This document shows, piece by piece, positions 34,823-43,152 of a stretch of 64,000 nucleotides of DNA. Origin of the DNA: Planococcus sp. PAMC 21323. GTDB taxonomy: Bacteria; Bacillota; Bacilli; Bacillales_A; Planococcaceae. The DNA lies in contig NZ_CP009129.1 of NCBI RefSeq assembly GCF_000785555.1, positions 2,852,001 through 2,916,000 on the forward strand, written 5' to 3'. The notes beneath the pieces were generated by a model. It was given only the letters and a program-made list of their open reading frames with translations. It did no database searches and was not told where the DNA came from. A program made the translations under genes and the position numbers. The stretch's first letter is position 1, and the number at the start of each line of letters is the position of its first letter.

Positions 34823-36859
34823 TTGAAAAATTTTATAGACAAATCTCAACATCCTGTTTTAGCTTCTACTGAAATACTCGACTTGATACAAGATCCTATT
34901 TTTTTAATAGCTGAAGATCACGAGACGTTTCGTTATGTTTACGCAAATCCAGCCGCTTGCAACATCCTTTCTCTTCAAAAGACCGATATCGGAAAAAAAT
35001 TAGAAGAAGTCTTATCATCTGCACATATCCCGCTTTACTATTATCGAAAAGTCCAATCTTCAACAACTAAAATAGAAGTTACTGAAACGATTCGAACAGA
35101 AGATGGCTCTATTCTTGGAGATATTATGCTTAATCCCATCCTGTCAGACGGTGGGCAGTGCATTTATATTTTAGTTACCATTAAAGAGTTAACAGAACTG
35201 AAAAAAACTGCCCTCCTTTTAGAAGAAAGTGAACAGCGCTATCAATCTTTAGCGGAAAACCATCCGTATGGTATTTTTGAATTCGACGCAAATGGACATT
35301 TAAAGAGCGGCAATATCGGAACAGAAACAATTACCGGCTACTCTGCGGAGGAATTGCTAGAAACATCGTTCTTATCGATGATTGTTTCGACCGAAATCGA
35401 AAAAATTCGACATCATTTTTACGAAACTTTACACAACAATCGACTTGAACGTTATGAATTTGCCTACCGTCATAAAAATGGCAAGCTCTTATATCTTCAA
35501 GCTACAAATATACCGATACTGCTCGATGGAAAATTGGTGGGCATGCATGCCGTAGTGACCGATATAACGGAAGTCACCTACGCGAAAAAGAGTTTAAATG
35601 AAGCTAAAGAAAAGTTAGAAATCTATTGGAAAAATTCAGCTGTCCCGATTTTTTACATCGATGCTAAGGGAGATATATTAAGTGCAAATCCTGCATTTGA
35701 AGAAATATTTGGTTTTACTGAAGAAGAAATGATCAATAAAAAAGGATCCATTATCCCTCAAGAGATGAAGCCTGCTCAAATGGCCATGTTAAAGCGAATT
35801 CTTCAAGGAGAAACGATTGAATCACACGATACCGTTCGTATAACCAAGTCAGGGAAATTACTGAATATCATCTCCTCTTACTCCCCTGTCCGGAATGAAA
35901 AAAAAGAAGTAGTAGGCGCAACCATTATATCTAAAAATGTAACAGAGCTTAAAAAAGTGGAAAAAGAACTTCAGAAAAGCCAGGAAAAATATCGACTAAT
36001 TACAGAAAGCACATTAGATATTATTACGTTAATCAATCTTTCTGGACACATTGAATATGTCTCCCCTGCCAGCGAAAAAATTCTAGGGTTTCCGGATCAC
36101 GTATACATTGGAAAGCTCTTTACTCAAAATATCCATCCAGAAGATACCTTCAAGTTAATAGACAACGTAACTGCTTTGATTAATGGAGAAAAACCTACTG
36201 CACTCGACGTTCGTTACTTGCACTGTGATGGTCATTATATTTGGATGGAAGTTTCTCCTACCCCCGTTTATTCAAATGGAGAAATGACTCAATTATTTAC
36301 ACTCGCTCGAGACGTGACAGAACGAAAAAGACTGCAAAGTGATATTGCTAAAATGGCGTTTCATGATCATTTATCCGGCATACCAAATCGCCGCAGTTTT
36401 GACGACAAATTAGAAAAAGCGGTTCTTCAAGCAACTCGGACAAATAAAAAAATCGCTGTTTTAATGCTAGATGGCCGTAAGTTCAAAAAAATTAACGATC
36501 AATTTGGTCATGATGTAGGAGACGCTGTCATTAAAGAAATGGCTACCCGGCTACAAGCCTCGATTCGTCCTGGTGATACCGCAGCCCGATTAGGTGGAGA
36601 TGAAATGGGGGTTATTCTACCTGACATCGACTCTTTGGACATTGCAATTGCTACTGCCGAACAAATTCTCAAGTCCTATGAAGCGCCCGTTTTCTTTAAC
36701 GGCCACAAAATCACAATGGGGGCAGGCATTGGTATTTCTTTATACCCGGATGACGCTGTTAATGAAAAACAACTGATCAAACACGCAGATTTAGCTTTAT
36801 ATGAAGCAAAAAAAGCCGGTCGTGACACTTATCGTGTTTATGAAGAAGGTCAGAGATAA
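34823..36859 (+). CDS. Four-PAS diguanylate cyclase-like protein
   Basis: 678-aa soluble protein without membrane segments. Four PAS modules are visible at about 18-125, 140-255, 268-385 and 388-505; the later ones are followed by typical linkers ending in DITE, NVTE and DVTE. The GGDEF domain is at about 515-675. Its active-site loop reads RLGGDEM instead of GGDEF, and the usual DLDxFK reads LDGRKFK, keeping the first metal-binding Asp only. An RxxD site (RPGD) is present. Activity is therefore plausible but not assured. The start is TTG at 34823 after AAAGGAGGT. The IS256 copy lies 92 bp upstream, at the promoter. Confidence 0.88.
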   Translation: MKNFIDKSQHPVLASTEILDLIQDPIFLIAEDHETFRYVYANPAACNILSLQKTDIGKKLEEVLSSAHIPLYYYRKVQSSTTKIEVTETIRTEDGSILGDIMLNPILSDGGQCIYILVTIKELTELKKTALLLEESEQRYQSLAENHPYGIFEFDANGHLKSGNIGTETITGYSAEELLETSFLSMIVSTEIEKIRHHFYETLHNNRLERYEFAYRHKNGKLLYLQATNIPILLDGKLVGMHAVVTDITEVTYAKKSLNEAKEKLEIYWKNSAVPIFYIDAKGDILSANPAFEEIFGFTEEEMINKKGSIIPQEMKPAQMAMLKRILQGETIESHDTVRITKSGKLLNIISSYSPVRNEKKEVVGATIISKNVTELKKVEKELQKSQEKYRLITESTLDIITLINLSGHIEYVSPASEKILGFPDHVYIGKLFTQNIHPEDTFKLIDNVTALINGEKPTALDVRYLHCDGHYIWMEVSPTPVYSNGEMTQLFTLARDVTERKRLQSDIAKMAFHDHLSGIPNRRSFDDKLEKAVLQATRTNKKIAVLMLDGRKFKKINDQFGHDVGDAVIKEMATRLQASIRPGDTAARLGGDEMGVILPDIDSLDIAIATAEQILKSYEAPVFFNGHKITMGAGIGISLYPDDAVNEKQLIKHADLALYEAKKAGRDTYRVYEEGQR

Positions 36860-36885
36860 CTCGATGCAAAACGACCGCTTAAACG

Positions 36886-36922
36886 AACAAGCTCACCCTT
36901 TTAAGAGGATGAGCTTGTTTTT
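36886..36922 (+). terminator. Intrinsic terminator of the PAS-GGDEF gene
   Basis: AACAAGCTCA pairs with TGAGCTTGTT, inner CCCTTTTAAGAGG, followed by a T run. Confidence 0.9.
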
Positions 36923-36990
36923 ATGACGTCCTCAGAAATCTACAAATATACCCGTTCATTGTATAATACAAATCAAGGAGGCTGATTGGA

Positions 36991-37665
36991 ATGATTCGGA
37001 TATTAGCGGTTGATGACGATATACATATGTTGAGTTTCATTGCAGCTGAGCTTCGGCAAGCTGGTTATGAAGTCGTAGAGGCCACTTCAGGCGAAGAGGC
37101 CTTGGATATATTAGAAGATGAAATCATGGATTTAGCTGTGGTAGATGTGATGATGCCGGGCATTGATGGTTTTGAACTGACGCGAATTGTTCGGACCGAG
37201 TACGATCTTCCGGTTATTTTGTTGACAGCTAGGCATCATATTGAAGATAAAGAGCGCGGATTTTTAGCAGGTTCAGATGATTATTTGGTTAAACCTTTTG
37301 AAGCGAAGGAATTGTTATATCGCGTTAAAGCCATATTGCGTAGATACGATCATCCTGAAGATGATTTGCTTGTTATTGGCTCTGTAAGCATTGACTTGAA
37401 AAGCTATGAAGTAAAATCACCCAATGGCATCTTGTTTATTCCATTAAAAGAATTTGAGTTACTGGCTTTAATGGCATCAAAACCGCGACAAGTGTTAAGT
37501 CGCGACTTGATCATTGAGAACGTTTGGGGAATTGACTTTCAAGGGGACGAACAAACCATTAACGTTCATGTAAAACGACTTCGTCAACGACTTGAACGTT
37601 TCGCGCCTGATGTGAAAATCGTTACGGTGAGAGGTGTGGGGTATAAACTGGAGGTTGTCACATGA
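36991..37665 (+). CDS. hssR: Haem response regulator HssR
   Basis: 224-aa OmpR-type regulator closely similar to Staphylococcus HssR: acidic pair VDDD, phospho-Asp in VVDVMMPGIDGFEL, ILLTARHHIEDKERGFLAGSDDYLVKPFEAKEL, and a winged helix with QTINVHVKRLRQRLERF. AAGGAGG precedes the ATG and a TATAAT lies at 36962-36967. It overlaps hssS by four bases. Known role of the family: activation of hrtBA when haem is in excess. The expected direct repeat is present before hrtB (39144-39163), which strongly supports this call. Confidence 0.9.
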   Translation: MIRILAVDDDIHMLSFIAAELRQAGYEVVEATSGEEALDILEDEIMDLAVVDVMMPGIDGFELTRIVRTEYDLPVILLTARHHIEDKERGFLAGSDDYLVKPFEAKELLYRVKAILRRYDHPEDDLLVIGSVSIDLKSYEVKSPNGILFIPLKEFELLALMASKPRQVLSRDLIIENVWGIDFQGDEQTINVHVKRLRQRLERFAPDVKIVTVRGVGYKLEVVT

Positions 37666-39032
37666 GTCTTTACGTCAAATTCATTTGGTTTACCTTTGCT
37701 ACTATGTTGATCAGCAGCACCATCGCCTTTTTCGGGATGAATGCTTATTACCATAGCCAGTTAAAAGGAGAAAACAACGATAAAAACATGGCCATCGCCC
37801 AATCATTCGCTAATTTCTTGGATGATATTCCTGCAGACGAGACACGTGATGCATTGATGACGTTAGGCGATGCTGGCTATCAACTTTATGTAACCGATGG
37901 TGAAACAGTCGAACGCTATGGCGGCGACTACCGAGACGAGACGATCAATCCTTCGGAAGTTCAACAAGTATTAGACGGGGCGGAATTTAACGGCATACGC
38001 GACTTTCCTAGAGAAACCTTTGTGACCGGCTTTTTTGCGAATGAACTAAAAAATACGGTCGGCGTTCCTGTTAGACTCGATGGCAAACCGCATGCCTTGT
38101 TTATGCGACCAAATATCGGATTGTTGTTCCAAGAGCTTCATTTGTTATTTGGCGGTCTAGCCGTTGCCATCATATTATTGAGTTTTATTGGCATGCTAGT
38201 CGTTGCGAGGTTACTGATTCAACCAATTACCAAATTAACTGAAGCGACTGAAAAAATGGCAACAGAAACATTCGATGTCCCACTGGCCATTCACCGGAAA
38301 GATGAAATTGGCCGTCTCGCAGATCAATTTTCTACGATGCGTTCACGAATCGAGCAATCTACTTTAAAACGAAAAGAATTTGTTCACAATGTGTCTCACG
38401 ATATTCAGTCACCACTTCATACAATTCAAAGTTATTTAGCTTTGCTTCAAAAAGAAGGCATCGGTAAAGAAGAAAAAGAACAGCACATGGCAGTTATTCA
38501 AGATGAAACGACCCGCTTGTCTTTATTGACGAAACAATTGCTCACCTTAGCGTCCTTTGATGCGGAAGCTGCTGAGTTGGTTGAAACGGTGTCTGTCGAC
38601 CAACAGCTTCAGCAAACTTTGTCGCATTTACGTTATGCTTTTGAAGAAAAAGAACTTGGCATCTCGGCACAACTCGCTGAAGGAAGAGTCCAAGGAAACG
38701 GCGTCCTTCTTCAGACAGTGTGGGAAAATTTACTGACCAATGCGATCAAATACAGTGAACCTGGTAACTCCATTGAAGTTCGATTGACGACAACTGAAAA
38801 TCACGTAGTCTTGGACTTGCAGGATGAAGGCATCGGCATGTCATCAACTGAAGTGGAACACGCTTTTGACCGTTTTTACCGGGCAGATCAAGCACGTACA
38901 CGTTCGACAAAAGGATCTGGTCTTGGACTCGCGATTGTAAAAGAAATTATCGAATTACATGACGGAACCGTCAAAATTTCCAGCACGATTGGTGAAGGTT
39001 CGACTGTTCAAGTTACACTTCCACGTATCTAG
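37662..39032 (+). CDS. hssS: Haem sensor histidine kinase HssS
   Basis: 456-aa membrane kinase: segment 1 at about 8-27, an extracellular domain of about 130 residues, segment 2 at about 160-185, HAMP, HisKA with phospho-acceptor in NVSHDIQSPLHT, and an ATPase domain with LLTNAIKYSE, DEGIGM and GSGLGLAI. The extracellular part keeps HssS-like blocks (DAGYQLYV, YRDETINPSEVQQVLDGAEFNGI, TFVTGFFANELKNTVGVPV, ALFMRPNIG). ATG overlaps the hssR stop. A strong terminator separates it from hrtB. Confidence 0.9.
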   Translation: MSLYVKFIWFTFATMLISSTIAFFGMNAYYHSQLKGENNDKNMAIAQSFANFLDDIPADETRDALMTLGDAGYQLYVTDGETVERYGGDYRDETINPSEVQQVLDGAEFNGIRDFPRETFVTGFFANELKNTVGVPVRLDGKPHALFMRPNIGLLFQELHLLFGGLAVAIILLSFIGMLVVARLLIQPITKLTEATEKMATETFDVPLAIHRKDEIGRLADQFSTMRSRIEQSTLKRKEFVHNVSHDIQSPLHTIQSYLALLQKEGIGKEEKEQHMAVIQDETTRLSLLTKQLLTLASFDAEAAELVETVSVDQQLQQTLSHLRYAFEEKELGISAQLAEGRVQGNGVLLQTVWENLLTNAIKYSEPGNSIEVRLTTTENHVVLDLQDEGIGMSSTEVEHAFDRFYRADQARTRSTKGSGLGLAIVKEIIELHDGTVKISSTIGEGSTVQVTLPRI

Positions 39033-39041
39033 ATTTTATAT

Positions 39042-39086
39042 AGCTGTACGCAAACGTTTTTTATGACGTTTGCGTACAGCTTTTTT
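39042..39086 (+). terminator. Intrinsic terminator after hssS
   Basis: Fifteen-base perfect stem AGCTGTACGCAAACG, ten-base loop, then TTTTTT. It separates hssRS from hrtBA transcription. Confidence 0.95.
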
Positions 39087-39143
39087 ATTTTTATTTTCAT
39101 TCCAGCCATATACATCACTAGTTATTTTGGAATGTTACCCTTC

Positions 39144-39163
39144 GTTCACGTTCCGTTCATGTT
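39144..39163 (+). promoter_or_regulatory. HssR-binding direct repeat before hrtB
   Basis: GTTCACGTT and GTTCATGTT separated by CC: two nine-base direct repeats one helical turn apart, matching the form of the Staphylococcus hrt site (GTTCATATT repeated with a two-base gap). The second copy runs into TTGACA at 39162, a possible -35, although no good -10 at 17 bp was found. Confidence 0.8.
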
Positions 39164-39206
39164 GACAGCTTATAGTAAAGTTATCAAAGAAACCGGAGGC
39201 GTTACC

Positions 39207-40241
39207 ATGAACATCGCATGGAAAGAAATTAAAAAAAATAAAGTACGATTTGCCATTTTAGGTTCGATTGTTTTTCTCGTTAGTTTATTGACGTTTATCA
39301 TATCAGGACTAGCGAATGGCTTGTCACAAGACAATGCTGCGCTTGTTAAAGATTTACCAGACGGTCAGTTTTACATGGCCGAAGATGCAGAAGGTACGCA
39401 TAACTTGTCTCGAATCGATTTAGAAGTTCAAGATCAAACCTTGGCAGAAACAAAAGATGCAGTTGCCTTATCGATTCAAATGGGCTTTTTAAATGATGAA
39501 GATGACAAACAACGCAGTGTGGCATTTGTCACGACGACGGATTCCCCACTGTTTGAAGATGTAAAAGCTGGTGAAGTTGTACTCGATCGTTCTTTAGAAG
39601 AAGCCGGCATAAAAGTTGGCGATACTTTGACGAATGATCAATTTAGCGGAGAGTTTGTGGTTAAAGGGTTTGCGGAGCAGCAAAAATACAGCCACGCACC
39701 CGTTGCATTTATCAACATGGAAAACTACAAAGAAATATACCGTACGGATGAAATGCAATTGATGTTCGTCCCTGAAAGTGACGAGTACCCAACCATTGCA
39801 GGTCTCGAATCTTATACAAACAAAGAGTTTCTTTCAGCTATTCCAAGTTATAGCGCTGAACAACTCTCACTTAACATGATTGTTTGGTTTTTAGTAGTTA
39901 TCAGTGCCCTATTGTTTGCGATTTTCTTCTATATGATGAACGTTCAAAAAATTGGCTTGTATGGTATTTTAAAAGCGATCGGTGTGAAAACAAGTACCTT
40001 GTTTAAAATGATGTGGACGCAAATGTTCTTTATTACGACCATCGCGCTTGTATTCTCCATTACGTTGAGCCAATTATTCAATCAATTCGCACCAGCAGGA
40101 ATGCCGTTTAGCTTAACCGCTACCGTAACAATTCAATTGTCGATTGTGTTTTTAGTTATTGGCTTTATCGGTGCTACTTTATCTGGTATCCAAATTAAAA
40201 AAGTCGAACCATTACAAGCAATTCAACAAGGAGAGGTTTAA
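39207..40241 (+). CDS. hrtB: Haem exporter permease HrtB
   Basis: 344-aa FtsX/MacB-type permease: segment 1 at about 15-38, an extracellular domain of about 190 residues, then three membrane segments at about 225-335. N-terminal MNIAWKEIKKNKVRFAILG and FIISGLANGLSQDNAAL match HrtB. The start is the ATG at 39207 after CGGAGG; the frame is open upstream through the terminator and operator, which is rejected as coding. It forms the exporter with HrtA one base downstream. Known role: relief of haem toxicity at the membrane. Confidence 0.9.
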   Translation: MNIAWKEIKKNKVRFAILGSIVFLVSLLTFIISGLANGLSQDNAALVKDLPDGQFYMAEDAEGTHNLSRIDLEVQDQTLAETKDAVALSIQMGFLNDEDDKQRSVAFVTTTDSPLFEDVKAGEVVLDRSLEEAGIKVGDTLTNDQFSGEFVVKGFAEQQKYSHAPVAFINMENYKEIYRTDEMQLMFVPESDEYPTIAGLESYTNKEFLSAIPSYSAEQLSLNMIVWFLVVISALLFAIFFYMMNVQKIGLYGILKAIGVKTSTLFKMMWTQMFFITTIALVFSITLSQLFNQFAPAGMPFSLTATVTIQLSIVFLVIGFIGATLSGIQIKKVEPLQAIQQGEV

Positions 40242-40242
40242 T

Positions 40243-40917
40243 ATGACGATTTTTGCAGCTCAAGAAGTACGAAAAACGTTTATAAATGGTGAAGTCGCAG
40301 AAGAAATATTAAAAGGAATCGACTTGTCTCTTCAAGAAGGTGAAATCACAGCGCTTGTCGGCGCTTCCGGTTCTGGTAAAAGTACATTATTAACCATTGC
40401 AGCAGGATTACAACCAACATCAGATGGTCAAATTGTTTTTAACGGACAAAACATGACCGATATGTCTTCTGAACAAATTCGGAAAATACGAGCTAGTGAG
40501 TTCGGATTTGTTTTCCAAGCAGCTCACTTAGTGCCGTTTCTAACGGTAGAAGAACAATTATTGCTTATGCTTGATGTAGCTGGAACTAAATTGTCGAAAA
40601 AACAGCAAAAACAAGAAGTTGGCGAATTGCTTGGACAAGTCGGTATGAATCACCGAAAAGATGCTTATCCGGCTTCCTTATCCGGCGGTGAGAGACAACG
40701 GGTTGCTATTGCCCGGGCAATAATCCACAAACCGAAAATGTTGTTTGCCGATGAACCTACTGCAAGTCTCGACTCAAAACGATCAAAAGAAGTAATGACT
40801 CTGATCCATGATTTGACGAAAACTTTACGCATTACAACGTTAATGGTGACGCATGACGAAGAAATGCTGTCGTATGCGGATCACGTCGTTACGATGAAAG
40901 ATGGATTAGTGAGTTAA
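40243..40917 (+). CDS. hrtA: Haem exporter ATPase HrtA
   Basis: 224-aa MacB-like ATPase: Walker A GASGSGKST at about 42-50, Q-loop FVFQAAHLVPFLTV, signature SLSGGERQRVAIARA, Walker B MLFADEPTASLD, switch His in VTHDEEML. The start is the ATG at 40243, with GGAGAGG upstream inside the end of hrtB. It is part of the HssRS-controlled exporter unit and ends before a terminator. Confidence 0.92.
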   Translation: MTIFAAQEVRKTFINGEVAEEILKGIDLSLQEGEITALVGASGSGKSTLLTIAAGLQPTSDGQIVFNGQNMTDMSSEQIRKIRASEFGFVFQAAHLVPFLTVEEQLLLMLDVAGTKLSKKQQKQEVGELLGQVGMNHRKDAYPASLSGGERQRVAIARAIIHKPKMLFADEPTASLDSKRSKEVMTLIHDLTKTLRITTLMVTHDEEMLSYADHVVTMKDGLVS

Positions 40918-40932
40918 TCTATAAAAGATAAC

Positions 40933-40971
40933 AAAGAAGGACGTTGCTAAAATAGCTGCGTCCTTCTTTTT
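40933..40971 (+). terminator. Terminator of hrtBA
   Basis: AAAGAAGGACG pairs with CGTCCTTCTTT around a 15-base loop with its own AGC/GCT pairing, followed by a T run. Confidence 0.88.
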
Positions 40972-41083
40972 CACTGTCTCTGTCACTTTTAAAGAACACC
41001 TATCTCTTCATTAGTTTGAAAATTAAGCAGTCGGGAATAGCTTAGTTATTACAATAAATAGTTTTGACGAGAGGGTGTATACA

Positions 41084-41560
41084 ATGGATATTATTGAACG
41101 AGTGATTCAATTGGCAAATAAGAACGTTGACGAAGGCGGACGACCCTTTTCATGCATCATTACGCGCGGGGATGAAATTATTGCTGAACGCGCAAATCAA
41201 GTGGCTCAAACAAACGACCCTACCGCACATGCAGAGACGCTTGCAATTCAAGATGCCTGCAAAAAGTTAGGCACTGAACACTTAACAGATTGTGAAATTT
41301 ATATTTTGGCTAGCCCATGTCCTATGTGCTTAGGCGCTATGTATTACTGCAGCCCTAAAAAAGTAACGTATATCACGACAAGGGAAGAATACAAAACTTA
41401 TTACCGTGATGACCGTAAATATTTTGAGCTAGAAAATTTTTACGATGAATACCCAAAATCAGTTGAAGATCGCCGCTTGCCTATGGAGCAACTAGATCAC
41501 GCTGACAGACTTGATCCCTACAAACGTTGGAATGAAAAACACGGGACGAAAAAAGCCTGA
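41084..41560 (+). CDS. Nucleoside/guanine deaminase (cytidine-deaminase fold)
   Basis: 158-aa zinc deaminase with the two metal motifs HAE (in PTAHAETLAIQ, about 50-60) and PCPMC (in ASPCPMCLGAMYY, about 84-96). Size and layout match GuaD-type guanine deaminases rather than tRNA adenosine deaminase (TadA). GAGAGGGTG precedes the ATG at 41084; the frame is open three codons earlier, inside the ribosome site. Monocistronic with its own terminator. Substrate (guanine or other purine) not certain. Confidence 0.88.
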   Translation: MDIIERVIQLANKNVDEGGRPFSCIITRGDEIIAERANQVAQTNDPTAHAETLAIQDACKKLGTEHLTDCEIYILASPCPMCLGAMYYCSPKKVTYITTREEYKTYYRDDRKYFELENFYDEYPKSVEDRRLPMEQLDHADRLDPYKRWNEKHGTKKA

Positions 41561-41603
41561 CCAACTGTCCTAGTCTGCACATACTAGATTATACTGATGA
41601 AAA

Positions 41604-41638
41604 GATGGATGACTTCTAATAGTCATCCATCTTTTTTT
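41604..41638 (+). terminator. Intrinsic terminator of the deaminase gene
   Basis: Eleven-base perfect stem GATGGATGACT, six-base loop, seven T. Confidence 0.93.
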
Positions 41639-41720
41639 AGTTGAGCTATAACTTTCGTAACATCGTTCCGATCAATACGATTGCTCGTGTTGATAGCTCC
41701 CAACATCCTCCCTAATTGAG

Positions 41721-41948
41721 CTACTTCTTGCTTCCCCCATGACCATTCTGAGGTTTGTCTTTTTTTCTATCGACTAAAAACCAGATTAAATACCCGACAA
41801 GACCCAAAATAACAATTAAAGACGCGATTGGTTGAAATTCAATCGGTAAAACAAACGTTAATAATGTAGCTATGAAAATTAATGGCAGCATAACAACAAA
41901 ATACACTTTCACTTTCTTATTTTTGAAACTCATATCAAATCGATTCAC
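41721..41948 (-). CDS. Small membrane protein
   Basis: 75-aa protein with two membrane segments (about 14-32 and 37-55) and a charged tail DRKKDKPQNGHGGSKK. The start is GTG at 41948 after AAGGGGGAAG; the frame is open to 42008, but that part overlaps the end of the DJ-1/PfpI gene and has no site. It lies 52 bp after that gene on the same strand. No family recognised. Confidence 0.65.
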   Translation of the reverse strand: MNRFDMSFKNKKVKVYFVVMLPLIFIATLLTFVLPIEFQPIASLIVILGLVGYLIWFLVDRKKDKPQNGHGGSKK

Positions 41949-42000
41949 GGCTACTTCCCCCTTATTATCGTTACAACGTACTTTCTTCATTAACACTTCA

Positions 42001-42585
42001 TCACGCAAACCCCATCAATTCTTTTACTTTTTCTTTATTTTCCTTTGACGTGACCATTTCAAGCAGTTCAAAAGCCACATCAAACGCCGTTCCTGGGTTG
42101 GAAGAAGTAATAATATAGTCCTCACAAACAATTCGCTGATCCATCACTTGTACACCGTATTGTTTTAATTGATCGCGTCGTTTGCTTGTTGGGTGATCGT
42201 AAGTGGTAGCTTGTTTGTTTTCTAAAATCCCACTGTGTGCCACCATTAATGCCGCGACACAAATCGAAGCAATCGGTTTTTTGTGCGCATCAAAATAACG
42301 CACGACTTCTTGAAAATCTTCACTAAATGCGTCTTCATAAAATCCTGCTTCTTCAAAACCGCCAGGAATCGCTAACGCATCAAACTCTTCTAATGATATA
42401 TCACTTAGCTGCTGCTCTGGAATCACTTGAAAGTTCCACGTACATTGTAATTGGGGATGCTTTCCGACAGTCACCACGTCTGTAGAGCCGTCACCTTCCC
42501 ACTTGTTCCACCCCATCACATCCGTAAAGACACTCGCTTCAGAAGCTTCAAATCCATTAGCTAAGAGTAATAATATCTTTGTCAT
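42001..42585 (-). CDS. DJ-1/PfpI-family protein
   Basis: 194-aa DJ-1/PfpI-fold protein. The nucleophile Cys lies in the elbow ASICVAALMVAHSG (about 105-118), with the partner acid in IPGGFEEAGFYED. The late region ITSSNPGTAFDVAFELLEMV is typical of the YajL/ThiJ side of the family. Members act as chaperones, glyoxalases or amidases; the activity cannot be decided here. AAAGGAGAG precedes the ATG. Confidence 0.9.
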   Translation of the reverse strand: MTKILLLLANGFEASEASVFTDVMGWNKWEGDGSTDVVTVGKHPQLQCTWNFQVIPEQQLSDISLEEFDALAIPGGFEEAGFYEDAFSEDFQEVVRYFDAHKKPIASICVAALMVAHSGILENKQATTYDHPTSKRRDQLKQYGVQVMDQRIVCEDYIITSSNPGTAFDVAFELLEMVTSKENKEKVKELMGFA

Positions 42586-42648
42586 CGAATCTCTCCTTTA
42601 TATTAGATTTTATAGGATCGTTAGGTTTTCACAAATGCCTTTCAAAAA

Positions 42649-42690
42649 GAAAAAATGACCTGAAATATACACTCGTATACTTCAAGTCAT
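42649..42690 (-). terminator. Terminator of the ABC-2 / DUF4064 operon
   Basis: On the minus strand ATGACTTGAAGTATAC pairs with GTATATTTCAGGTCAT (two mismatches), loop GAGT, followed by TTTTTTC. Confidence 0.88.
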
Positions 42691-42704
42691 CTTATCAAAC
42701 TAAT

Positions 42705-43130
42705 TTATCCCTCAATCACAATCTTAGGCTTTCGTACAAGCGCCATAATACCAGCAATCAGGTAGAAAATACCTGCTAAAATACCGGCTCCACCTGTTAC
42801 AAACGAGACGATTACCGCAGTAGCAATTAGGATAATCCCCGCTACTACAGGCTTTTTGTTTCCTTTAAGTAAAACCATTGCCACAATTCCTAAAATTACT
42901 GCGACTACTGAAGCAACCGCAAGAAACCATCCTCCAGTGCCCAGCATATTCAGCATTTCATCCAAATCGCCCATACCTATTTCAGGGGTTTCTGCGGCCA
43001 TTTCATTAAACGACTCTTCCATAATTCCTCTGTTGTTTTGAAGCCAAATCATTATACCTCCAATGGCTGCGATAAATACAAAACCTAGCGCACCAATGAT
43101 TGTTAAGACTACTTCTGCTGTTCGTTTCAT
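42705..43130 (-). CDS. DUF4064-type membrane protein
   Basis: 141-aa protein with four membrane segments: one near the N-terminus, an extracellular loop (about 32-62, acidic and Met-rich), then three closely packed glycine-rich segments. The pattern fits DUF4064, of unknown function. The start is the ATG at 43130 after GAGGAGG; the frame to 43145 lacks a site. It follows the ABC-2 permease by 22 bp and ends at a terminator, so it is the third gene of the ABC operon and might be accessory to it. Confidence 0.8.
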   Translation of the reverse strand: MKRTAEVVLTIIGALGFVFIAAIGGIMIWLQNNRGIMEESFNEMAAETPEIGMGDLDEMLNMLGTGGWFLAVASVVAVILGIVAMVLLKGNKKPVVAGIILIATAVIVSFVTGGAGILAGIFYLIAGIMALVRKPKIVIEG

Positions 43131-43152
43131 ATTCTTCCTCCTCAAATTTCGT

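Noticed and set aside
39063-39206. N-terminal extension of HrtB
   Set aside because: It would read through the hssS terminator and the HssR binding repeat; CGGAGG before 39207 and similarity to HrtB fix the start.
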